Shown here in pieces: positions 23,959 to 31,336 of a stretch of 43,960 nt of DNA. Source of the DNA: Actinokineospora spheciospongiae (lineage in GTDB: Bacteria; Actinomycetota; Actinomycetes; Mycobacteriales; Pseudonocardiaceae); the NCBI RefSeq assembly GCF_000564855.1, contig NZ_AYXG01000097.1:1-43960 (forward strand), given 5' to 3'. The notes beneath the pieces were generated by a model. That model ran no database searches and was not told the origin of the DNA. It saw only the letters and a program-made list of their open reading frames with translations. The translations under genes and the position numbers were made by a program. Positions within the stretch are counted from its first letter, which is position 1. Every line of letters starts with the position of its first letter.

Positions 23959-24076
23959 TCGTACGGGGTGAATGTTCGGCGATGTTTGTCGACGGGTGCC
24001 GCTCCGGCGTGACCGCCGCCACCGGGCAACCCGTACTCTCCGCCTGCACACGAGCACGGCGGAGGCGGTTTTGAGC

Positions 24077-25498
24077 ATGGTCGACGACAGCACCCCCGAC
24101 GCGGGCGAGGCGCGGGCCCGCCGCCGCGAGCAACGCGGGTGGTGCTGGTACGACTGGGCGAACTCGGTGTTCCCCACCTCGGTGACCACCGTGTTCGGCT
24201 CCCTCTACCTCACCGAGGTCGCCGCCACCGCCGCCCAGTCCGACACCGCGCTCAACGGCACCCGGGCCTGCCTGGACGCCGCCGGGGAAAGCGACCGGCT
24301 CAACAACTGCGATATCACCCTGCTCGGCCTGCACTTCCCGGCCGGGTCGCTGTGGGGGTACCTGCTCTCGATCGCCACCGTCATCCAGGTGCTGATCGTG
24401 CCGCTGATGGGCGCCATCGCCGACCGCAGCACCAACAAGAAGCCCATGCTGGCCGCGTTCGCCTTCGGCGGATCGATCGCCACTGCGGCGATGGCCCTGG
24501 TCGGCGGCGGCGCCTGGGGGCTGGGGGTGGTGCTGTTCATCCTCGGCAACATCGGCTACGGCACCTCGGTGGTCATCTACTACTCGTACCTGCCCGAGAT
24601 CGCCACCGCCGACGAGCGCGACCGCCTCTCCACCAACGGCTGGGCGTTCGGCTACCTCGGCGGCGGGGTGGCGCTGGCCATCCAGCTTGTGGTGTACCTG
24701 TTCCGCGACAGCCTCGGCATCACCGCGGGCAACGCCGCGCAGATCGCGTTCCTGACCTCCGGGATCTGGTGGTCGCTGTTCACCCTGATCCCGCTGCGGC
24801 GGCTGCGCGGGCACCACGACCGCGCCGACCTGCCGCCCGCGCGGGGGTCGGTGGTCACCGCCGGGTTCCGCGAGCTGCGCGACACCCTGCGCCACGCCAG
24901 GGCGTTCCCGCTGACCCTGGCGTTCCTGGGCACCTACCTGATCTACACCGACGGCATCGCCACCGTCGCCAACGTCTCGGCCCAGTACGGCAGCGAGGAG
25001 TTGGGCTTCGAGGCGGAGGTGCTGATCACCACGATCCTCATCGTGCAGTTCGTGGCGTTCTTCGGCGGGGTGCTGCACGGGCTGGTGGCCAGGCGCATCG
25101 GCGCCAAGAAGACGATCATGGCCAGCCTGCTGGTGTGGGTGCTGGTCATCGGCGCGGCGTACTTCGTGCAGGCCGGGCAGGCGTTGCAGTTCTACGCCCT
25201 GGCCGGTGGCATCGGTCTGGTGCTCGGCGGCACGAACGCGCTGTCTCGGTCGCTGTTCAGCCAGATGGTGCCCCCGGGCAAGGAGGCGCAGTACTTCTCC
25301 GTCTACGAGATCGGCGAGCGCGCCACCTCGTGGCTGGGCCCGCTGGTGTTCGCGGTGATGGCCTCGACGACGGGGTCCTACCGGTACGCGATCATCTCGC
25401 TGGTGATCTTCTTCTTCGTCGGGCTGGTGCTGATGTACTTCGTGCCGGTGCGCCGCGCGATCGCCGCGGTGGGCAACAAGGCCCCGGAGTTGCTTTGA
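24077..25498 (+). CDS. MFS transporter, UMF1/Atg22-like
   Basis: 473 aa with about 12 membrane segments. The N-terminal CWYDWANSVFPTSVTTVF motif is diagnostic for the UMF1 (Atg22-like) subgroup, and ADRSTNKKPML is the cytoplasmic loop motif after helix 2. An external loop between helices 1 and 2 carries two cysteines (about residues 72 and 85). Yeast Atg22 exports amino acids from the vacuole; bacterial substrates are not defined. ATG 24077 has GGAGG 11 nt upstream; TTG 24071 is an alternative start. Confidence 0.86.
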   Translation: MVDDSTPDAGEARARRREQRGWCWYDWANSVFPTSVTTVFGSLYLTEVAATAAQSDTALNGTRACLDAAGESDRLNNCDITLLGLHFPAGSLWGYLLSIATVIQVLIVPLMGAIADRSTNKKPMLAAFAFGGSIATAAMALVGGGAWGLGVVLFILGNIGYGTSVVIYYSYLPEIATADERDRLSTNGWAFGYLGGGVALAIQLVVYLFRDSLGITAGNAAQIAFLTSGIWWSLFTLIPLRRLRGHHDRADLPPARGSVVTAGFRELRDTLRHARAFPLTLAFLGTYLIYTDGIATVANVSAQYGSEELGFEAEVLITTILIVQFVAFFGGVLHGLVARRIGAKKTIMASLLVWVLVIGAAYFVQAGQALQFYALAGGIGLVLGGTNALSRSLFSQMVPPGKEAQYFSVYEIGERATSWLGPLVFAVMASTTGSYRYAIISLVIFFFVGLVLMYFVPVRRAIAAVGNKAPELL

Positions 25499-25804
25499 GG
25501 GCTTCCGGGTCCGCGGACGGGTCGCGCGCACACGCAAACCACTCGCTCCGCTACCCACAGTGACAGAAATCCGGTCGAACTCGACTTCGCCTCAATTACC
25601 GTGTGTCATCAAGCGCTCCACCGCTGTCACCTCCACCGAGGTGGCCGCCGAGGCGAACTTGTGGCCTGCGGACAACTCTCCATCGCCTGGACGCACGGTT
25701 GAGAGCTATCATCCCCCAAGTGGGTGAGATGTTGGCGTCGATCGTGGAGCAGCGCGTCACGAAACCGAAAAACGGGCATCTCTCAGTAGGACGCTGTCGT
25801 TGAC

Positions 25805-25822
25805 GGGTGAATAATGTCACCC
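25805..25822. repeat. Inverted repeat in long gap upstream of rbpA
   Basis: GGGTGA and TCACCC arms with ATAATG between, 24 nt upstream of the SigR-type promoter. The gap 25499-25930 is less GC-rich than its surroundings and holds no convincing gene; the open frames at 25596-25820 on either strand lack coding bias. It appears to be a regulatory region. Confidence 0.4.
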
Positions 25823-25845
25823 TGAGCGATCGCGGCGGGCGGTCG

Positions 25846-25873
25846 GGGAATGCCTTCCCCGCTCTGTTCGTTG
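25846..25873 (+). promoter_or_regulatory. SigR-type (thiol-stress ECF) promoter of rbpA
   Basis: GGGAAT at 25846-25851, exactly 18 nt, then GTTG at 25870-25873. This fits the GGAAT-N18-GTT consensus of Streptomyces SigR promoters. Streptomyces rbpA is a known SigR target. The rbpA ATG is 58 nt downstream with an AAAGGA ribosome-binding site. Confidence 0.78.
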
Positions 25874-25930
25874 CGCTGGGTGAGCAACACCCCGGGCTCT
25901 GCTGGACGAGCCGAGTGAAAGGACACCGCT

Positions 25931-26272
25931 ATGGCCGACCGTGTTCTCCGTGGTAGCCGGCTAGGTGCGGTCAGCTACGAGACTGACCGCAATCACGACC
26001 TCGCCCCCCGCCGGACGGTCCGGTACGCGTGCCCGAAGGACCACGACTTCGAGGTCCCCTTCTCCGACGATGCCGAGGTCCCCTCGGTGTGGGAGTGCAG
26101 GCTGCACGGGCTCGAGTCGAAGATGATCGACGGGTCCGACCCGGAACCGAAGAAGGTCAAGCCGCCGCGCACGCACTGGGACATGCTGCTGGAACGCCGC
26201 TCCATCCCGGAGCTGGAGGACCTGCTGACCGAGCGCCTGGCCGAGCTGCGCACCCGCCGCCGCCCCGCCTAG
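25931..26272 (+). CDS. rbpA: RNA polymerase-binding protein RbpA
   Basis: 113 aa, full length. The sequence begins MADRVLRGSRLGAVSYETDR, the core has YACPKDHDFEVPF and WECRLHG, and the C-terminal sigma-interaction helices contain THWDMLLERRS and ELEDLLTERL. RbpA binds RNA polymerase and group 1/2 sigma factors and stabilises the open complex in actinobacteria. In this copy C34 and C56 are the only obvious zinc-type cysteines. It is convergent with ppm, the same neighbour as in Mycobacterium tuberculosis (Rv2050/Rv2051c). A SigR-type promoter lies upstream and a hairpin terminator 22 nt downstream. Confidence 0.96.
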   Translation: MADRVLRGSRLGAVSYETDRNHDLAPRRTVRYACPKDHDFEVPFSDDAEVPSVWECRLHGLESKMIDGSDPEPKKVKPPRTHWDMLLERRSIPELEDLLTERLAELRTRRRPA

Positions 26273-26293
26273 CCGCACCACACCGCCAGACCG

Positions 26294-26330
26294 ACGGCCG
26301 CCCGGGACTCCCCCACTCGGGCGGCCGTTT
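26294..26330. terminator. Terminator of rbpA
   Basis: ACGGCCGCCCG pairs perfectly with 26318-26328 around a 13-nt loop and is followed by a short T run, 22 nt after the rbpA stop. Confidence 0.8.
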
Positions 26331-26372
26331 CCCTGCCCGGGGCACGACCACCGAGCCCTGCCCGCGGCACGA

Positions 26373-26413
26373 CCGTCGAGCGCCCACCCGGCTGCCGGGT
26401 GGGCGCTCGACGG
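26373..26413. terminator. Terminator of ppm (19-bp perfect stem)
   Basis: 26373-26391 pairs with 26395-26413 without mismatch around a 3-nt loop (CTG). It begins four nt beyond the minus-strand ppm stop codon, so it should end the lnt-ppm transcript. Confidence 0.82.
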
Positions 26414-26416
26414 CGT

Positions 26417-27184
26417 TCACTTGATGCGCAGCAGCGCCTTGAGCTGGTTGCCCCGGCGGCGCAGACCCCACTTGGTGACCCGCCACAGCGCTTCGCGGAC
26501 GATGTTGCCGCTCATCTTCGACTGGCCGCGCTCGCGCTCGGTGAAGGTGATCGGCACCTCGACCACGGTGAACCCGGCCTCGATGGTGCGCCAGGCCAGG
26601 TCGACCTGGAAGCAGTAGCCCTGGGAGGCGACGTTGCCCAGCTTGAGCTTCTCCAGCACCGCCCGCCGGAACGCCCGGTAGCCGCCGGTGATGTCGCGGA
26701 CCTTCGCCCCCAGCGCGAGCTGGGAGTACAGGTTGCCGCCCCGGGAGAGCACCTCGCGGCTCTTGGGCCAGTTGACGACCCTGCCGCCGGGCACGTACCG
26801 GGAACCGAGCACCAGGTCGGCGTCGCCGAGGGCGTCGAGCATCCTGGGCAGGTCCTCGGGGGCGTGCGAGCCGTCGGCGTCCATCTCCACGACGACGGCG
26901 TAGTCGTGCTCCAGCGCCCAGGTGAACCCGGCCAGGTACGCCGCGCCCAGGCCCGCCTTCTCCGTGCGGTGCAGCACGTGCACCCGCTCGTCGGCGGCGG
27001 CCAGCTCGTCGGCCAGTTCGCCGGTGCCGTCGGGGCTGCCGTCGTCGACCACCAGCGCGTGCGCCCCGGGGAGTGCGGCGTTGAGCCGTTCGATGATGAT
27101 CCCGAGGTTCTCCCGCTCGTTGTAGGTCGGGATCACCACCAGCACCGGGTCGAGCTGTGCGGGATCGTGCGGCTGCTCCGCCAT
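26417..27184 (-). CDS. ppm1: Polyprenol monophosphomannose synthase
   Basis: 255-aa GT2 glycosyltransferase of the dolichol-phosphate mannose synthase type. VVIPTYNERENL starts at about residue 17, DDGS at 47-50, MDADGSH at 101-107 carries the metal-binding DAD, and GSRYVPGG and GGYRAFRR are conserved. It transfers mannose from GDP-mannose to polyprenyl phosphate at the inner membrane face, supplying lipoglycan and protein O-mannosylation. No C-terminal membrane domain. It follows lnt on the same strand; in mycobacteria the two activities are fused in Ppm1, here they are separate genes. Start ATG 27184. Confidence 0.93.
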   Translation of the reverse strand: MAEQPHDPAQLDPVLVVIPTYNERENLGIIIERLNAALPGAHALVVDDGSPDGTGELADELAAADERVHVLHRTEKAGLGAAYLAGFTWALEHDYAVVVEMDADGSHAPEDLPRMLDALGDADLVLGSRYVPGGRVVNWPKSREVLSRGGNLYSQLALGAKVRDITGGYRAFRRAVLEKLKLGNVASQGYCFQVDLAWRTIEAGFTVVEVPITFTERERGQSKMSGNIVREALWRVTKWGLRRRGNQLKALLRIK

Positions 27185-27242
27185 GCGCGGTCTCCTCCTC
27201 GCCGGTGCGCGGGCGCGCCCCGGACCATCGAACCTGTCGCCG

Positions 27243-28853
27243 TCATGCCTGTCGGGGGGCGCCCGGGGTGGTCGCCACACCAGCCCCGGTCGTCCGTGCG
27301 CGCCTGCCCGCCACCAGTGCGGACACCAGTGCGGCGAGGGCGACGGCCACCATGACCGCTTCCGGCCACACGCCCAATCGGTCCGCCATCGTAGTCGCCG
27401 ACCGCAGCGGCAGCGCCGCCACCAGTGCGGCGGGGGTGAAAAGACCGGTTTCGGCGAGGACCGACCCGTCGGGGCGGATCAGCGCGCTGACCCCGCTGGT
27501 GGCCGCGACGACGACGCCGCGGCCGTGCTCGACGGCGCGCACCCGGTCCATGGCGAGCTGCTGGTAGGTCATCTCCGAGCGGCCGAAGGTGGCGTTGTTG
27601 GTGGGGATGGCCAGCAGGTTCGACCCGTTGCGCACCGAGTCGCGCACCACCGAGTCGAACGCCACCTCGTAGCAGGTGGCCAGCGCCACCCTGGCCCGGC
27701 CCATGGTGAACACGGTGGGGTCGGTGCCGGGCTGGAAGTTGCCCGCCCGGTCGACCTCGGCGCTGAAGAGGCGGAACAGCGACCGCATCGGCATGGTCTC
27801 GCCGAAGGGTTGCAACTGCCGCTTGGTGTACCGGTCGACCGGCCCGAGCTGCGGGTCCCACAGCACGACGGTGTTGCGCGGCAGCCCGTCCTCGCCGACG
27901 ACCACCGAGCCCACGGCGATGGGCACCCCGATGTCGCGGGCGGCGCCGTCGATGAGGGCGCGGGCGTCGGCGTTGCGGAACGGGTCGATGTCGGAGGCGT
28001 TCTCCGGCCAGATCACCAGGTCGGGCTGGGGCACCCGGCCCGCGCGGACGTCGGCGGCGAGCTGGTGGGTGCGGGTGACGTGGTTGTCGAGCACGGCGCG
28101 GCGCTGGGCGTTGAAGTCCAGCCCGGCGCGCGGCACGTTGCCCTGCACGGCGGCGACGGTGACCTCGCCGGAGTCGGCGTCGGTGCCCACGGCCCCGGTG
28201 GCCGCGATCCCGGCCAGCAGGGGCGCGACGGTGGCCAGCACCGGGACCAGCAGCAGCTTCGGGGTGCCCCGGCCGGTGGCCAGGCGGTGGGCGAGTTCGC
28301 CGAGGCCGAAGCCGGTGAGGCAGACCGCGAGCGCGATCAGCGGGGTGCCGCCGAGGGAGGCCAGCGGCAGGTACAGGCCCTCGGGCTGGCTGAAGGCGAG
28401 CTTGACCCAGGGGAACCCGCCGAAGGGCACCACCGAGCGCAGGGTCTCCCCCGCCACCCACAGCAGCGCCGTCCACAGCACCGCCCCGGGCAGCCTGCTG
28501 ACCACGGCCATCGCCGCGCAGGCCAGCCCGACGAACAGCGCTTCGAGCAGGCTCAGCGGCAACCAGGCGACCGGGCCGACGAACACCCCGGTCCAGGCCA
28601 GCGCCGGGGTCATCAGCCCCAGGCCGAACAGCACCCCGTAGCCGAACCCGGCGCGCGCCCGCCGCCCGCGCAGCACCCAGCCCAGCACGGCCAACCCGAT
28701 CGGGGCCAGCCACCACAGGGTGCGCGGCGGCCAGGCCAGGTAGGTGAGCCCACCGGCGGCCAGCACGGCGGCGCAGCGCAGCAGCACGGCCAGGCGGGCG
28801 GAGCGGGTGGGGGTGTCCGGACCGGGGTCCGGTGCGACGGCGGGGGCGACCAC
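27243..28853 (-). CDS. lnt: Apolipoprotein N-acyltransferase
   Basis: 536 aa. The N-terminal half has about six membrane segments, then a nitrilase-fold catalytic domain (about 230-490) and a final membrane helix. The triad is visible: E284 (WPEN), K344 (YTKRQ) and C394 (ATCYE). It N-acylates the lipid-modified cysteine of lipoproteins, such as the DUF3558 protein encoded further right. GTG 28853 is the start. It is 58 bp upstream of ppm in the same direction; the pair corresponds to the two domains of mycobacterial Ppm1. Confidence 0.93.
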   Translation of the reverse strand: MVAPAVAPDPGPDTPTRSARLAVLLRCAAVLAAGGLTYLAWPPRTLWWLAPIGLAVLGWVLRGRRARAGFGYGVLFGLGLMTPALAWTGVFVGPVAWLPLSLLEALFVGLACAAMAVVSRLPGAVLWTALLWVAGETLRSVVPFGGFPWVKLAFSQPEGLYLPLASLGGTPLIALAVCLTGFGLGELAHRLATGRGTPKLLLVPVLATVAPLLAGIAATGAVGTDADSGEVTVAAVQGNVPRAGLDFNAQRRAVLDNHVTRTHQLAADVRAGRVPQPDLVIWPENASDIDPFRNADARALIDGAARDIGVPIAVGSVVVGEDGLPRNTVVLWDPQLGPVDRYTKRQLQPFGETMPMRSLFRLFSAEVDRAGNFQPGTDPTVFTMGRARVALATCYEVAFDSVVRDSVRNGSNLLAIPTNNATFGRSEMTYQQLAMDRVRAVEHGRGVVVAATSGVSALIRPDGSVLAETGLFTPAALVAALPLRSATTMADRLGVWPEAVMVAVALAALVSALVAGRRARTTGAGVATTPGAPRQA

Positions 28854-29060
28854 CGCGCCAGCCTACGGCCACCCGGTGGGGGGTCCCCGCGGTGTCGCGG
28901 GTCGCCCCCGGGACGTGTCCTCGAAGCAGGCTCCCCGAGAACCGGCGCCCCGGCGAGCGGGCACACCCACCAAAACCCCGGGCTTTCGAAACACGGCCTA
29001 AGTCGAGGGTGAGTCCGAATGCCCTGCCCGGGGGTGCGGAGCGCTGCTAGCGTCGCCGGG

Positions 29061-29537
29061 GTGAGCTTCTCCGACGGCGGCTCGGACGAGCCGCGGCGCA
29101 GCGACCCGGGCGGTGTCGTCGACAGCCCGCTGGGTTTCGTCGCCGAGCACATCCGCCGCTACGTGGAGTCCGGCGGCACCGAGACCGAGGTGGTCGACGG
29201 GCTGGACATGCTGCTGCTGACCACCCGCGGCCGCCGCTCGGGCAAGCGCAGGCGCACCGCCCTGGTCTACGGTCTCGACGAGGAGGGCCGCTACGTCCTG
29301 GTGGCCTCCAACGGCGGCGCCCCGGCGGACCCGGCGTGGTACCTGAACCTGCTGGCCGACGGCGAGGTCGAACTCCAGGTGGGGCCGGACCGGTTCGTCG
29401 CCAGGGCCCGCCGGGCGACCGCGGAGGAGAAGCCGAGGCTGTGGCACCTGATGACGTCCCTGTGGCCGGACTACGACACCTACCGGGCCAAGGCGCCCCG
29501 GGAGATCCCGCTGGTGGTGGTCGAACCCCTCCGGTGA
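29061..29537 (+). CDS. Deazaflavin-dependent nitroreductase-like protein (Ddn family)
   Basis: 158 aa with the split beta-barrel of F420-binding Ddn-like proteins. LLLTTRGRRSGKRRRTAL is the conserved phosphate-binding strand-turn, YVLVASNGGAPADPAWYLNL is the cofactor-site motif, and the final helix contains LWPDYDTYRAKAPREIP. Members reduce quinones or nitro compounds with F420H2. GTG 29061 is chosen; an upstream ATG at 29019 adds 14 residues of non-conserved sequence. It overlaps the next gene by four nt, so they are translationally coupled. Confidence 0.87.
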   Translation: MSFSDGGSDEPRRSDPGGVVDSPLGFVAEHIRRYVESGGTETEVVDGLDMLLLTTRGRRSGKRRRTALVYGLDEEGRYVLVASNGGAPADPAWYLNLLADGEVELQVGPDRFVARARRATAEEKPRLWHLMTSLWPDYDTYRAKAPREIPLVVVEPLR

Positions 29538-30394
29538 CCGAGGTCGTGCCGTTCGCCGCACCGGGCGAAGGCCCGTACGGCATCGCCCAGACCGCCCCCG
29601 ACGCGCTGTGGGTGACCCTCGTGCACGCCGACGCCGTCGTGCGCCGCGCCCCCGACGGCGCGTGCACCCGGTTCGACCTGGACCCGGGGGCGGCGCCGAC
29701 GACGATCGTGCCCGCCCCGGACGGCTCGGTCTGGTTCAGCCGCCACGGCGACGGCCACCTGGGCCGGATCACCCCGGACGGCTCGGTGACCTCGGTGCCG
29801 GTCCCCGGTGTCCCCTACGGCCTGGCCCTCACCGGCGACGGGTCGCTGTGGTTCACCGACACCGAGGACCACCGGGTCGGGGTGCTCACCCCCAACGGCG
29901 CGGTCGAGGTGGTGGACCTGCCCGCCGACTGCTTCCCCGCCGGTCTCGCCGTGGGCCCGGACCAGGCGCTGTGGTGCACCCTCAATCAGGCGAACGCCCT
30001 GGCCCGGATCGCCCCCGACCGCGCGGTGACCGTGCACCCGCTGCTCACCCCGGACGCCGGACCGGTGGGCATCACCTGCTCCGGCGGACACCTGTGGTTC
30101 GTCGAGATCGGCGCGGGCGCCCTGGGCCGGGTGGGCCTCGGTGGCCGCATCCACGAACACCCCCTGCCCGACCGCGACGCCCGCCCGCACGCCATCGCCC
30201 CGGACGGGGCGGGCGGCTGCTGGTTCACCGAGTGGGGCGCCGCCCGCCTCGGCCACGTCGACCCGCGCGGGCGCATCACCCACGCCCCGCCCCTGCCCCC
30301 GGGCTCGGAACCGCACGGCCTGTCGGTGTGGGGTCAGCGGGTGTGGGTGGCACTGGAGTCCGGCGAACTGGCCCGCGTCACCGCGAACCGCTGA
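29534..30394 (+). CDS. Virginiamycin B lyase-like seven-bladed propeller protein
   Basis: 286 aa made of repeated propeller blades with the recurring motif (L/V)WF(T/S)xxxxxxLGR(I/V): VWFSRHGDGHLGRI, LWFTDTEDHRVGVL, LWFVEIGAGALGRV, CWFTEWGAARLGHV. This matches the Vgb/streptogramin lyase family. True Vgb linearises streptogramin B antibiotics, but most chromosomal homologues are untested; I cannot confirm its catalytic histidines. It starts at GTG 29534, overlapping the Ddn-like stop. No signal peptide. Confidence 0.8.
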   Translation: MTEVVPFAAPGEGPYGIAQTAPDALWVTLVHADAVVRRAPDGACTRFDLDPGAAPTTIVPAPDGSVWFSRHGDGHLGRITPDGSVTSVPVPGVPYGLALTGDGSLWFTDTEDHRVGVLTPNGAVEVVDLPADCFPAGLAVGPDQALWCTLNQANALARIAPDRAVTVHPLLTPDAGPVGITCSGGHLWFVEIGAGALGRVGLGGRIHEHPLPDRDARPHAIAPDGAGGCWFTEWGAARLGHVDPRGRITHAPPLPPGSEPHGLSVWGQRVWVALESGELARVTANR

Positions 30395-30587
30395 ACCCCA
30401 CCACCCCGAACCACCCGCGCCTGCCGTCCCCGCCCCGAGCCCGCAGGCCCAGCCACCAGGCACACCGAACCCCACCGGCGCAGCGGCCGGCCTGCCACTC
30501 ACGAACCGCCCCCTGGCAACCAGCCACCGCGAACCCACCAGGCACAGCAGGCGACCACCCCCGCAACCGCAGGCCCGGCTAAGCAGA

Positions 30588-30735
30588 CGCCTGGGTGGGT
30601 GGTTCTGCTTGGGTGGGGGAGGCGATCACGTGCAAGCCTGTCCGGGCAGTGGGGCACTCTTTTCGCCCCACTCGGTCACGCCGGGCACGTGATCGCCGTA
30701 GGGGCCCCGCCCAAGCAGAACCACCCACCCAGGCG
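30588..30735. repeat. Long imperfect inverted repeat with nested hairpin
   Basis: Outer arms 30588-30613 and 30710-30735 (26 nt) are perfect complements. After a small asymmetric bulge, inner arms 30621-30633 and 30685-30697 (13 nt) are also perfect, and the apex holds AGTGGGGC against GCCCCACT (30648-30655/30665-30672). It lies between the Vgb-like gene and the convergent DUF3558 gene. The rest of the 411-bp gap (30395-30805) has no gene. Possible roles: bidirectional terminator, structured RNA, or a small non-autonomous palindromic element. Confidence 0.85.
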
Positions 30736-30805
30736 CCAAGGACAAAATCCCGGCCCTTGCGAAGACACGAGTGAGCTGTCGAGCAGCGAGCCACACCCCG
30801 GCGAG

Positions 30806-31336
30806 CTAGACCCCGGCGGGCAGGGCCTTGACCATGCTGGTGGCGTAGGAGTCGAGCAGCGCGCACGCCTCCTCCACCGTCCCCGTCGAGGCCAGCACCG
30901 TCATCGAGACCCGCTCGGCCGGGGCGGTGTCGAGGACGTACTGGCAACCCGCGGTGCCCTGGTAGCGCAGCCGCTTGCCCTCCCGCCCGCCCGGCGACAT
31001 CGTGTCCACCGCGAACGCCTTGTTGTCCTGCACGGTGGGGAACTCGGCGCTGGCGATGATGGTGACGTTGACCTGGTGGTCGAACTTCTTCTCCTCCCCG
31101 TGCACCCAGCGGCAGTCGCGGTAGCCGTCGTCGCGGGCCGGGCCGGGGGTGGCGGGGCGCAGCCCGGCTTCGGAGACCGCCGAGGCGGGTAGCAGGGTGC
31201 ACGGGTCGGCGAGCCGCAGCGGCCCGTCCCCGATGGGGGCGGGCGGCGGGGGGCCGGTGGGTTCGTCGGCCGAACACCCGGCGGCGAACAGGGACAACAC
31301 CACAGCCGTCACAGCGGCGAACGATCGCACAGTCAT
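30806..31336 (-). CDS. DUF3558-family lipoprotein
   Basis: 176 aa. Signal sequence with lipobox LFAAGC (cysteine near residue 21), then a proline-rich linker and a DUF3558-type domain (DPCTLLPASAVSEAG, DCRWVHGEEK, CQYVLDTA, ACALLDSYATSMVKAL). Such lipoproteins are common in mycolic and Pseudonocardiales actinobacteria and have no assigned function. ATG 31336 overlaps the stop of the upstream acyl-CoA synthetase gene (ATGA), so the pair is translationally coupled. Lnt, encoded nearby, could acylate it. Confidence 0.85.
   Translation of the reverse strand: MTVRSFAAVTAVVLSLFAAGCSADEPTGPPPPAPIGDGPLRLADPCTLLPASAVSEAGLRPATPGPARDDGYRDCRWVHGEEKKFDHQVNVTIIASAEFPTVQDNKAFAVDTMSPGGREGKRLRYQGTAGCQYVLDTAPAERVSMTVLASTGTVEEACALLDSYATSMVKALPAGV

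Noticed and set aside
23818-24076. Possible ydaO-type c-di-AMP riboswitch upstream of the Rpf-like gene
   Set aside because: Such riboswitches precede some actinobacterial rpf genes, but the conserved segments of the motif were not found; only one 8-bp inverted repeat is present.
25596-25820. Small genes in the gap upstream of rbpA on either strand
   Set aside because: The frames are not GC3-biased and look like no known protein; the region has promoter elements instead.
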